A stretch of DNA of 64,000 bases, from NCBI GenBank assembly GCA_900323505.1, contig OOIN01000038.1, positions 372,001-436,000 on the forward strand, written 5' to 3'. The notes under the pieces are model-generated. The model did not search any database. It saw only the letters and a program-made list of their open reading frames with translations, and was not told the origin of the DNA. This document shows positions 32,901 to 40,290 of this stretch, one piece after another. The stretch comes from Ustilago trichophora. Taxonomy: Eukaryota; Basidiomycota; Ustilaginomycetes; Ustilaginales; Ustilaginaceae. Within the stretch, counting starts at the first letter, position 1, and every line of letters begins with the position of its first letter. A program made the translations under genes and the position numbers.

Positions 32901-33930
32901 GTTGAACCTGCAGCGAAAAGAAATGGCTACGATGTTGGTAGGCTCGATCTCGCAATGAACGAAGATCCACTTTAGGCCGCTTGGTTCGGCCTCGAGTGGC
33001 AGGAGTCGACTTAGGGGAGGGCACAGAGGGCTTAGACAAGGGGAAAGCAGGTGGCGGCGGTGTCATTGGTGACGGGGAGCGAGCAATTTGACCAACTTTG
33101 GCTTCTGCAGCCGACTCAGATGAAGTCGATTCAGTATTTACAATGGCAGTCGTGGTCGTAGATGTCGCAGATACCGACGATGTAAGCAATTCCTTCGATG
33201 CGATCGATGTCTCGTGTATCTTTGATCGCATCGCGTCGGATTGATTGTCACCAATGAAGTCACCTTTGCCAGATGAAGGGAAGGGGGAACGAGTCGGAAG
33301 AACGGAACTTGTCTGCAGAAACGAAACGGGAACGGTCGAATCGGAACGGAAACTGTCGGAACGAGAACATTGCACATCGAGCAAAGTGCTCTTGCCTCTC
33401 ACATCGTCAGCCAAGGTACAACCTCCTTCTTGATCCGTTGGTAGAGAAACCCTCCCTTCTGCGATGGAAGGGGGCATGGTTCCCTTTGCGGTGCCAGCAC
33501 CTGCCAAAGGAGGAACACCTTTGCGGGCAGATACCGTGGGAGAAGAAGGTTGTTCTTGACGAACGTGAGAGGTGGGCGAAGAGTCACTTACCTCGAAGGC
33601 TACCTGTGCCGGCTTACAGAGCTCGGTCGTGCAACGAGTTGAGAGGACGGGGTCAGGCTGGTCAAATACGAAATGGCTGCCACACGACTTGGGAGAAGGG
33701 TTAGATGAAGGAAGGAGAGTCTGCGTCGACTCGAGGGTATGATTAAGATTGTCCGTAGTGCAGGTGTAGTGCGACGCAGTGATGAGACCCGTAGTAGCAT
33801 CAACGGCCGAGCGAGGAGGGTCTCCAAGGTTCGCCGGCCTTAGATGTTTCCCTGTCCCTGCAGAGCTCTCGCATAAGCCCTGCGATAGTTTTGCTCGAGC
33901 TGAGGGACAGGACGATCGGAAGTACAGTTG
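29944..33930 (-). CDS. pol, protease-reverse transcriptase-RNase H part
   Basis: Open from about 33930, overlapping the end of gag by about 90 nt in the -1 frame, down to TGA 29946-29944; expression as a gag-pol fusion by frameshift is likely. The retropepsin-like segment has LDEGA (Asp codon at 32848-32850) where most have D-S/T-G, followed by LLLGRPW. RT motifs are FLFKGDGCAGFF, MPFGFKVGP and FWMDDVATG (31282-31293), with Trp where YxDD normally has Tyr. RNase H shows VVQSDWSAEGIGAVL, HLGELVAAKFAL and LVTDCMALRDIL with its acidic residues. The last residues HELAHMGVNM begin the integrase zinc finger, which is then cut by TGA. These substitutions may be normal for this lineage. Confidence 0.9.
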   Translation of the reverse strand, partial: QLYFRSSCPSARAKLSQGLCESSAGTGKHLRPANLGDPPRSAVDATTGLITASHYTCTTDNLNHTLESTQTLLPSSNPSPKSCGSHFVFDQPDPVLSTRCTTELCKPAQVAFEVSDSSPTSHVRQEQPSSPTVSARKGVPPLAGAGTAKGTMPPSIAEGRVSLPTDQEGGCTLADDVRGKSTLLDVQCSRSDSFRSDSTVPVSFLQTSSVLPTRSPFPSSGKGDFIGDNQSDAMRSKIHETSIASKELLTSSVSATSTTTTAIVNTESTSSESAAEAKVGQIARSPSPMTPPPPAFPLSKPSVPSPKSTPATRGRTKRPKVDLRSLRDRAYQHRSHFFSLQVQLHHPTDEELTCEALAGLDEGAMVNVMSASMAASLDLELVPTDIYLRMANGQAVQSHGRVKVHASVQDIDLKYTVPVEVEFEVMPSSAERLLLGRPWKVKAGALHFYELDVMFLPQNDRSSVFRHWSRIIPKYLHGSGQYFPETPMEAVRLLIARHPYANVAELEILCNESTISDVASLNIYDEDLTQEIEDTCDDHIDLVPDLEEFVDMTTRSAHSVHFDIPVEQHELEKLQHRLPVVDNDPSYIDRRSRIRQTFRPYRVSGKADDDSKERAERVVQALVARFGNVGTGAQRRHLIDLLRAKHLAFAESTAECKQNRMVICDPILTRPPPVTKKRSGIQALSPPQKEFLHAKIRELMDHGFMVKVPPDEVLWVSETRIVPKPTSEIDSNVSLDELRLQANAALKAAGLEYDKSLPPPAPSTIDTTTTKAAESRYRLVHNYAPINSYMKDTSFIPGDIEVKATKLSGKQFLFKGDGCAGFFIMANSRLATLLSVTYVEDFGFVGYTVMPFGFKVGPTLYYRFITTAFGDIFDRDSDFWMDDVATGHQDFDAYFLWLRTFLDRAIDTGFTLSVQKCQFMHENITFCGQLVGKDGIRADPARLKAILNWPVPKTVRDIMVFRGVCSYLRSKVPNFAKVFAPLDTLTTNVDNYDAKLDKRWTKEYNDAFLRVKNALVNARVLKEPRYDRPFVVQSDWSAEGIGAVLLQEHTMQKGSDGQWFLISDPQPSSPDKSHQRQVVFPIAYASKKCSPSESRYSAHLGELVAAKFALTRFAPFTFGQPIILVTDCMALRDILRSDKMPAAHARWREQLLAHNIIKVEHCAGRRHGLAHGLSHRPYTDDEVDDAHENVLPDDRDLLACDLNLVLSDVQPAGSSDLSPLAFDLPESAQRLAERYLTVDEEAGPLLKRFEGDELEPVIRFLLLLEMPSTTAQRDKVKRMRRYKLIDGKLSYVQDDKILDAIPRKEGYDRLVKAHELAHMGVNMLVSKV

Positions 33931-35204
33931 CTATAGATGTGACCCTTGTGGCCGCAACGGTGACATTCACCAGTACCTGGCTTCTCGGTGCCAGGAGTAA
34001 TTGGATAAGCCCACCAAGCCGGAGGGGAGATGTTGACACGCGAGTGCTCTTGATGATATTTCTTGAGAGCCTCCTCGTATTGCCGATGGCCCTCCTCATC
34101 GTCGGTGAAACTGTATTGAGGAATCTTGGAGACATCGGTCGAAGGAGCTCTAGGGCGGGGAAGAATCGAAGTACCATTTGGAGTATCGAATCGAGCCCTT
34201 TTCTCTTCAGGAGGCGAGGGGGGAAGAGCATTCTGGCGGCGAAGATTGTTGAGGAGTCGGATAAGCTCAGCCTGACTGGCATCGTATCGCGAAGTGAGTC
34301 GACTTTCCAAATCTTTTTCGCGCTTAAGTGCTGCATCATGCTCAGCAATGATCTCATCGTAGACCGTAATTGGAAGACTTCGACAAGCATTAACCGCGTT
34401 GAGGACCGTGGATGGTTGAGGTCCAAGATGAGTCTTGAGTTCAGATGGCAGTGAAGCCCAGAAGTCGGCGGTCTTGAGCTCCTCAGGTGCATAACGAGTG
34501 TCAACTTTGTTAGATAGAATGAGCACGTCGCTCAGCCATTTGCGCCAAGCATCACCATCGCGAAGATCCTCGACAGTCTTCTTGTTACGAACGGCGGCGA
34601 GGTAGAGCTGATAACGAGAGGCCGGTGTCTCCTCAGGTTGAGAGAGTCCGGCGTACTGGGCGAGAAAAGCGGTCTTGAGAGAGTCGTAGTTGGTACGGAC
34701 ATCCTCGGGCAGAGTTGCGAACCAATCCTCCGCTGCACCGATGAGGAAGGTCTCAAAGTAGGTGACCTTTCGAGCCAAAGTTGAGTCGATGTTGGAAATT
34801 AGACAGTATCTTTCGAAGCGCTTGAGCCATACCTTAGCGTCGACGCCAGCGGCATCGCCACTGAATTCGGGAGGACTCATAGGCAGAGCTGTGCCAGTAA
34901 GATAAGTCGGGGAGGCGGACATGCTGAGCAAGGCAAATCTTTTGGTGATTGTCGGGATAGGCGAAGAGCTGGGAAGTGGCTTGTCGGAAGACGGTGGTGG
35001 TGATGAGAGCGGGGACGAGCTACCAAAAGGGTCTGGCTTGAGTGGCTGCGTTGAGCCAGAGGGTCGAGAGAAAATAGGATCCGACGTATTGACCGATCTT
35101 GCGAGCAATCGTCCAGCCAGCTTTCGCGTATGCAAGACAATCGCAGATAACCAGCCCAACGGAATCCCAAATGAAAGCTTGAAAAGACCGTGTCGAGGTC
35201 TCAA
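33840..35204 (-). CDS. gag capsid/nucleocapsid protein
   Basis: ORF of 454 aa. The likely real start is ATG 34922 (MSASPTYL), because the first 94 residues are Ser/Pro low complexity; the longer ORF is reported. The capsid-like region contains PPEFSGDAAGVDAKVWLKRF and a conserved LPEDVRTNYDSLKTAFLAQY-type helix, as in gypsy gag proteins. The C-terminus carries one CCHC zinc knuckle (CHRCGHKGHIYSNC), the RNA-binding nucleocapsid motif. The stop TAA (33840-33842) lies one codon after a candidate slippery heptamer at 33846-33852. Confidence 0.88.
   Translation of the reverse strand: MRPRHGLFKLSFGIPLGWLSAIVLHTRKLAGRLLARSVNTSDPIFSRPSGSTQPLKPDPFGSSSPLSSPPPSSDKPLPSSSPIPTITKRFALLSMSASPTYLTGTALPMSPPEFSGDAAGVDAKVWLKRFERYCLISNIDSTLARKVTYFETFLIGAAEDWFATLPEDVRTNYDSLKTAFLAQYAGLSQPEETPASRYQLYLAAVRNKKTVEDLRDGDAWRKWLSDVLILSNKVDTRYAPEELKTADFWASLPSELKTHLGPQPSTVLNAVNACRSLPITVYDEIIAEHDAALKREKDLESRLTSRYDASQAELIRLLNNLRRQNALPPSPPEEKRARFDTPNGTSILPRPRAPSTDVSKIPQYSFTDDEEGHRQYEEALKKYHQEHSRVNISPPAWWAYPITPGTEKPGTGECHRCGHKGHIYSNCTSDRPVPQLEQNYRRAYARALQGQGNI
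33846..33852 (-). promoter_or_regulatory. Candidate -1 ribosomal frameshift site (G GGA AAC)
   Basis: In gag frame the heptamer reads G-GGA-AAC, which fits X-XXY-YYZ. It is followed by ATC and the gag stop TAA. Slipping by -1 enters the open pol frame. A downstream RNA structure was not examined. Confidence 0.6.
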
Positions 35205-35501
35205 AACGGCCTAGAAACGACTCCAATGCGGCCAAAAAGCGCGAAAGATGCGCAAGATCAAGACTTTTGGAAGCGGATGGAATTGGTTGAGAAAGCGTGG
35301 GAAAGGAATGTAATGAGTCGAAGTGATGTCGAAGATGGAGGAAGTGTCGAAAAAGGTTTGGTCGAAAGTTGATGAAGGTCGGTAGCAGACCTCAATGAGA
35401 CTTTGATCTTAGGAGCGATCGCAGTCGTCAAATTGGTCTGTAATGAAGTCGATAGAGTTGCTGAAGCAGAGAATGTTGGAGATGTCGACAAAGAACACCG
35501 A

Positions 35502-35519
35502 TTCCGGGTTGGCCCCCCA
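35502..35519 (-). other. Putative tRNA primer-binding site
   Basis: It starts two bases inside the 5' LTR with TGGGGGGCCAACCCGGAA on the minus strand. This would pair with a tRNA 3' end of the form ...TTCCGGGTTGGCCCCCCA. The tRNA identity was not determined. Confidence 0.6.
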
Positions 35520-35521
35520 AA

Positions 35522-35776
35522 TGTGACGGTGAAATGAAGGTCGGATGAAGGTCAGCTCAAGTGCGAGCTCAAACAGATGGTAAGCTAAAGGTCGAAAGTC
35601 GTATGATCGGAAACGATGATGGTAGTAAGTGAAAAAATTTGCTCAGTCGCGACGAGCTTGACCTGCGTGACGGCACGACGCGCGGACCACCTCTACGATC
35701 AGCTGATGATCGCCGGAGTTAAACCGGAGGTAAGCCGATGATCGGGCCAAACCTTGGTTTTCGGTGATCCGGGACA
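35522..35776 (-). repeat. 5' LTR
   Basis: 255 bp, TGT...ACA when read on the minus strand. It is followed at 35777-35780 by the GCGC target duplication. Confidence 0.95.
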
Positions 35777-36441
35777 GCGCCAGGGCCGGCAGCTTGCTCG
35801 GAAGCGTCTCGAGTAGAGAGATCAACGCCGAGCCTCTTGGCGTTGGTGCGCTTGATGTGAAGGATGTCAACGAATGTCTTGTAGAGACTCTTGAGACTAC
35901 GCTGTTGAGGGTTGACGCGGACAGGTGTGCTTCGGAAGATACCGGTGATCTCGATGCGGTCACCAGGCTTGCTGACGTCGACCAATTCGTCGTAGGCGCA
36001 CATGCTTACGGTGTGAGGGGTCTGACCATCAGGAACGACGTCGGGAGTCTCCTGAATGCGAACGACCTGGCGATCCGAGAACTCGCATCGGTTGTGGATG
36101 AGCGACATGGGAGTCCTCCTCAGCAATGATGGCGAGGAGAGGGCAACCGAGGAGTGCCGACGGTGACGATGTAGGAAAGTGAAGTGGTGATGAAGCTGCG
36201 AGATGGATGAAAGATAGAAATTGTCAGAAACTTCGAAGGTAGCAAAACATTCTTGAGCCGGAATAAAACTTACCTTTAAGTGAACTGTGTGGTTCCCTCG
36301 AGCTAGAGGCCTGGCTCTTGAGGGGACTGCTTGAGGGTTAGGCGAGTGGCGACGAGGCTCCTGCTGCGTTTCGATTCGAAAGGGATGCTGGGGCGAGAGG
36401 AGTGCGCTGTTGGGCAAGGCGCTTCTCGTCGCCACTGCATC

Positions 36442-37989
36442 CTATTGCGCGTCCTGAGACTGTGACTGTTGAGCCTGCTGTGACCTTTGAGCTCTTCGTG
36501 CCTTGTTGCGTCGAGCGACACGTCCCTGTTCCGATTCAAGTCCAGCCTCTGTCCTGCCTCTTCGCCTAGAGGCCGCGGTTGTATCTTCGAATCGGCGAGA
36601 ATAAGATGTGAACAAAGCGGTAACCATTTCCTCTCGAAGAGCGTGAGCAGCATCAGCCCTAAAGGTGGCAAGCTGCCGTTGAGACATGCCTTCCGTCGCA
36701 CGTGCCAGTTCCTGTTCATAACGAACTTGGTTCTCTCGACGGTGTACCCTTGCACCTTCCGTAGCTTGCTGGTAAGAGCTGAGTTCGGCTGTGACATCTT
36801 GGACAACTTCAGGGGAATACGTTTCCAACAGATATTCGGCTACATCGTCGGGTCTGTCGTAACGGCTGGCGAATGTGTGGGCAATGATGCATGCTTGAAT
36901 GGCGTACGCCGCCTTTTGGTGGTCCTCCTCTCGATATAGGTTTCCTCGATAACCCATTAGGCACTGAAAGCGATTCTTGAGGTAGGCGATTCCATGCTCT
37001 GCTCGAACGCGGATGCGAGACATGCTGAAGTTGAAGAACCTGATGTCGCGGCTCTGGTTAGCGAAAGTATTTCCATATGGACTGACAGAATAGCTTGAGT
37101 ACCCGAATCCAGAATCCACCCAGACAAACTCGCCTTCGTCCAGATGCAGACGAGGTTTGGCTACGATGCCCTGGCCAGACGCCCAGACACGCGAGTCATG
37201 AGAAGAACCAGGATGGCCAACGACTGACTCCACAATGCGAAGAGAATGAGGAAGAAAGACAAGAGCGACGTTGAAAGTGTAGTCACCTTTGTACGAGTAG
37301 TGCTCTCGAGCATTCATTGCAGGTTTCCACGCGAGGTTGATGTGTGTGCCGTCTGCAACAAGCCATCCGCGACCCCATTCTTCCACGCCAGATTTTTCCT
37401 TAACCCAGGCGGAGGCCTTGGCGCGTTCATCTTCGGTAGCAAAGGTGACTACCTCGGTGTTGATCTCGTAAAGTGCCTTGATTGTCTTCTCAGTCCAAAG
37501 ATGGACGGAACCCCATGAGCACCCGCAAGCAAAGGCAGCATCACGAACGCCTCCGCCATTTCCCGATCGACCTAGGCAGTACAACCCGACCGCAATCTGC
37601 ATTTGAACCCTCCTGTAATTCCTGGTGTTCTTGAAGACATCCGTTGAGCTGAGTCGTAGTGTGAGGTCCTCAAATGCCTGCGGTGTCATGCAAACTAGGC
37701 CGCGGTAGAGCTTATGGTTGTATTCGGAGTAGTGGTCAAGTCGATCCAGAATAGTGTCCTTGCGGCAAGACAAGAGGTGACGTTCCACAGAGTATCGGTC
37801 GCTTAAGACAGCTAAGTACATAATGGCAAGTGCACGTGCGAAATCATACTCGTAGTCGTTGTCGTAGCTGTCACTGCAGTTGTTGTCTATAGCCAATTCT
37901 GAATTCAACAAGGTTTCGAAAAGGATCGAATGCTGAATCGCTGTTTGTAGTTGATTGAGGAGTTCCTGCTTGGAGGAGACCCGAACCAT
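36442..37989 (-). CDS. PIF/Harbinger DDE transposase
   Basis: Intact single-exon protein of 515 aa. It has the DDE_Tnp_4 (HARBI1-like) core: D213 in VADGTHINLAW, D292 in WVDSGFGYSSY and E331 in RVRAEHGIAYLKNRF, with the supporting motifs GDYTFNVAL, GHPGSSHDSRVW and YCLGRSGNGGGVRDAA. The C-terminal 80 residues are Arg/Gln-rich. Such transposases cut at terminal inverted repeats and need a separate Myb/SANT-like partner, whose gene lies 343 bp upstream on the same strand. Because the reading frame and catalytic triad are intact, the element may have been active until recently (inference). The stop is 6 bp from the ATG of the MCM4-derived frame. Confidence 0.93.
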   Translation of the reverse strand: MVRVSSKQELLNQLQTAIQHSILFETLLNSELAIDNNCSDSYDNDYEYDFARALAIMYLAVLSDRYSVERHLLSCRKDTILDRLDHYSEYNHKLYRGLVCMTPQAFEDLTLRLSSTDVFKNTRNYRRVQMQIAVGLYCLGRSGNGGGVRDAAFACGCSWGSVHLWTEKTIKALYEINTEVVTFATEDERAKASAWVKEKSGVEEWGRGWLVADGTHINLAWKPAMNAREHYSYKGDYTFNVALVFLPHSLRIVESVVGHPGSSHDSRVWASGQGIVAKPRLHLDEGEFVWVDSGFGYSSYSVSPYGNTFANQSRDIRFFNFSMSRIRVRAEHGIAYLKNRFQCLMGYRGNLYREEDHQKAAYAIQACIIAHTFASRYDRPDDVAEYLLETYSPEVVQDVTAELSSYQQATEGARVHRRENQVRYEQELARATEGMSQRQLATFRADAAHALREEMVTALFTSYSRRFEDTTAASRRRGRTEAGLESEQGRVARRNKARRAQRSQQAQQSQSQDAQ

Positions 37990-38332
37990 GGCTGTATGTG
38001 ATGTTGTCGAAGGTGGTGGTGTTGGTGTTGGTGTTGGTGTTTGACGGAAGGAAGGAGGAAAGAGTTGTGAGAAAGCAAGTCAAAAACTGCGCAGTAAAGA
38101 CCAAAAGTGCGCAGCTCACGCGTTCTCGGAATTCGGATATGCGCACACACCCAACCATTTGGAGACAAGGTTGATCGCAATCATGTACAGACGATGACAG
38201 ATGGTTGAATTGAATGATGATGCGACGATCACTACAAGTTACAATGGTACAGGAGAGCGAGGAAGGAAGTACCGAGCCACACCGATTGAAGAGACGTCGC
38301 TCGTTTGTGAGTGGCTGGGCCAAGCCACAAGA

Positions 38333-39889
38333 CTAAGGAACGCGCTCGTTGAAGGTCTCGGCGCCCTGTTCATGGAGTGATTCATCCAAGCCACCAATCA
38401 TGCTGTTGAGGCTCATGTTGTTCATGTTGTTGTGATCGGTGGCTGCAGAAGGACGAGCGTATCCAAGGACACTGAGCATGAAGTGATGATCCCTAACTCT
38501 CATCCGCTCCATCCTTTCATGCTCCTTTTCCTGGTACTTGAGTCGCATTTCCTCTCGCTTTGTGAGCTGTTCCTCTCGCTTTGTGAGCTCTTCCTCGCGC
38601 TTTGTGCGCTCTTCCTCCACCTTGACTTGTGTCTCTACTTGGCCTTCGATGAAGATGCGCATGAGGTCAGAGATATCGTCGCGCTTCCCCCCCCTTGCTT
38701 GAGAAGTCGATCGAAACCTGGGAATCGCATCCGAGGTTACCGAGTCACGAGCCGATCTGTTGTTGAGATCTTCTTCACCGTCAGCACCAAATGCAGAGCT
38801 GGCATTACGGCGGACGGTGTCGTTGACGGGTAAAGGGGTGCTGATGGAGGTGGTAGAAGCGTGGCTGGACAAGGCATTGTTGCGAAGAGGGGATGCATGC
38901 GTGTTCGGGTGCGACAAAGAGGAAGCAAGGACCCGACCTGAGAATGGGTCCTCGGAAGAAGATTCGGCAATTGCATCCAATGAAGGAATGCGACGGTCTC
39001 CAGGAAAGATGTCGTCATCGTCCTTGTCCATGTCATGTACATCGGATTCAGAAGTGCTGGGGGCAGGCGTAGTGGCGGGGGCAGGCGTAGTGGCGGGGGC
39101 AGGCGTAGTGGCGGGGGCAGGCGTAGAGTCGTAAGGCGTGCTGGTGAGCAAGACCACAGGACCGGTCTCGGGGCGATTGATTGCCATCTTGTGCCACCGC
39201 TCAAACCAAGGGTAGGTCTTAGTGATCGCGGCACGGTTGGTAAAGTCCTAAAGCAGAGAGGTCAAGGAAGGAAAGGTAGTTCGTCAGTTCCATGTAACCC
39301 AATGTAATCATACCATACCAAGACAAAGTGTCGGCGTACTCACCAAGTGGTTGGATTGCATGTTGCGAAAAAGAAGACCAGATCCTGTTTGCGACAACGA
39401 AGCTCTGATCTTCTTGTACTTTTCTTCTAACCCGCGAAGCTTGGCTTTAATACGATCGCCACAGTTTGCGACGTCTTTGTTGGGGAACACCAGCTTGAAT
39501 ACTTCTCGACAAGTGACGACTTTGTTCGTTTTATGTCCCTTTTCTTGGGCGTTGCTGACTCGACCTCGTAGTAAAGCGATCTGGAATCTTGGTGAGTTGT
39601 ATATAACGTCCACGAGACGCTCGGTTTCCTCGTCCGTCCAGTTGAAGTACGTTCCACCTCTGGTAAACCGGGACGATGAGGCGCTTGGGACCGATGAGAC
39701 TGAGCGAGTAGCGCGGGCAGGAAGTGTACGGCGATACGAAGATGCTTGTTGCTGCGTGCGAGAATTGGAAGCGGCGGTTGTAGGATGAGAAGATGATGGC
39801 TGGCGAGAAACATCGGATGAGGAGCCTGTGGACTCGCCTCCCGCGCTGGGCAGAGGAAGCCTGAGCGCAGGAAGCGCTGAATTGTCCAT
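38333..39889 (-). CDS. Myb/SANT-like DNA-binding partner of the Harbinger transposase
   Basis: Two exons, 39889-39344 and 39247-38333, join in phase 0 across a 96-nt intron (GTGAGT...TTTAG), giving 486 aa. ATG 39889 (MDNSALPAL) was chosen; an in-frame ATG at 39985 would add 32 residues. Exon 1 carries a Myb/SANT-like trihelix (YFNWTDEETERLVDVIYNSP ... CGDRIKAKLRGLEEKYKK). Exon 2 starts with the conserved KTYPWFERWHKM patch. It has a Pro/Ala/Thr repeat from an 18-bp minisatellite, then a long charged coiled coil (TKREEELTKREEQLTKREE). It probably binds transposon ends and helps the transposase enter the nucleus, as known for PIF/Harbinger ORF1 proteins. Confidence 0.85.
39055..39127. repeat. 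18-bp coding minisatellite
   Basis: About four near-identical GGGGCAGGCGTAGTGGCG units inside the SANT-protein gene, encoding TTPAPA repeats. Its length is a multiple of three per unit, so copy changes keep frame. Confidence 0.85.
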
Positions 39890-40224
39890 GTTTTTGCTGG
39901 CAGAGATTGTTGTCAAAGAAGTGTTTTCGCAGCCAAGAGATAAGCTCTGGCTCTCGCCATCGTGGGAATGAAGATAGTTCTCCATTCCGACAAGGCGCGG
40001 AAATGTTGGAGACGATGGTTGACAGAAGAGAGCGAAAAGGTACAAGTTGAGCAGGTCTTTGCGGAGTGCGCAGTTAGAAGGCGTGGAAGTCGGGATACGT
40101 TACGTGGCTTTGTAGACCCGACCCAGACCCAGACTCGATGGTCGCACCACACTCGAAATAGGCGAATGTTTGAAAACTCGATTTTTTTCGAGTTTGGCTG
40201 AGCTTACATAAGCAATTGCAGACT

Positions 40225-40286
40225 CGAGTTTTTGAAAACTCGAAAAAAACTCGAGTTTTCAAAAACTCGAAAAATTTGAAACCCCC
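40225..40286 (-). repeat. Right terminal inverted repeat
   Basis: Inverse copy of 27220-27271, ending TTTGAAACCCCC at 40286. Its palindrome arms are interrupted by an A-rich spacer of about 9 nt (40243-40251). A further CGAGTTT/AAAACTCG pair lies just inside at about 40169-40196. Confidence 0.85.
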
Positions 40287-40290
40287 TAGT

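Larger units (their letters stand above)
28410..35776 (-). mobile_element. Ty3/gypsy LTR retrotransposon, nearly intact, inserted in the MCM4-derived ORF
   Basis: A 7367-bp element with identical-length 255-bp LTRs that run TGT...ACA and a 4-bp GCGC target duplication (28406-28409 and 35777-35780). Order on the minus strand is 5' LTR, tRNA primer site, gag, protease, RT, RNase H, integrase with GPY/F module, 3' LTR. RT before integrase defines Ty3/gypsy. No chromodomain follows the integrase. LTRs differ at 2 of 255 positions (about 99.2% identical), so the insertion is recent. A single in-frame TGA in pol is the only lesion seen. No clear polypurine tract borders the 3' LTR; instead there is TTGGGCCCAA. 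Confidence 0.92.
27526..36435 (-). pseudogene. MCM4-derived ORF lacking the AAA+ core, split by an LTR retrotransposon
   Basis: Two pieces, 36435-35781 and 28409-27526, flank the retroelement. After removing it and one GCGC duplicate, the frame is continuous from ATG 36435 to stop 27526 (about 512 codons). The first piece has about 109 codons of unrecognised sequence, then MCM4 OB-region sequence (MSLIHNRCEFSDRQ, GQTPHTVSMCAYDELVD, KPGDRIEITGIFRSTPVRVN). The second resumes in a DDED linker and jumps at GFGGDATHSVLHEV to the MCM4 C-terminal half (KAGIITTLNARALIL, arginine-finger LISRFDLVYLVLDK, RITATTRQLESMIRL). Walker A, Walker B (IDEFDKM) and about 150-170 residues between are absent, so it cannot be a working helicase. 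A 78-nt, stop-free intron-like segment (36273-36196, GTAAGT...GCAG) lies in the N-terminal part. An intact MCM4 must exist elsewhere (inference). Confidence 0.85.
27220..40286 (-). mobile_element. PIF/Harbinger-like DNA transposon carrying an MCM4-derived ORF, with a nested gypsy element
   Basis: The left end GGGGGTTTCAAATTTTTTCG (27220-27239) is repeated in inverse orientation at 40268-40286, with one T fewer. The match continues through a shared AT-rich palindrome for about 41-52 bp, and a TCGAGTCTGGG block about 110-150 bp inside occurs in both arms. TA flanks both sides (27218-27219 and 40287-40288). All internal genes run on the minus strand: SANT-like protein (39889-38333), DDE transposase (37989-36442) and MCM4-derived frame (36435-27526). 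Removing the LTR element leaves about 5.7 kb, within the usual Harbinger range. Harbinger elements usually duplicate 3 bp (TWA); here only TA is shared, which is a weak point. Treating the unit as one element is inference from the matched ends. Confidence 0.7.

Noticed and set aside
39055..39127. CRISPR-like repeat array
   Set aside because: Units are 18 bp without spacers, lie inside a eukaryotic coding exon and encode a regular peptide repeat.
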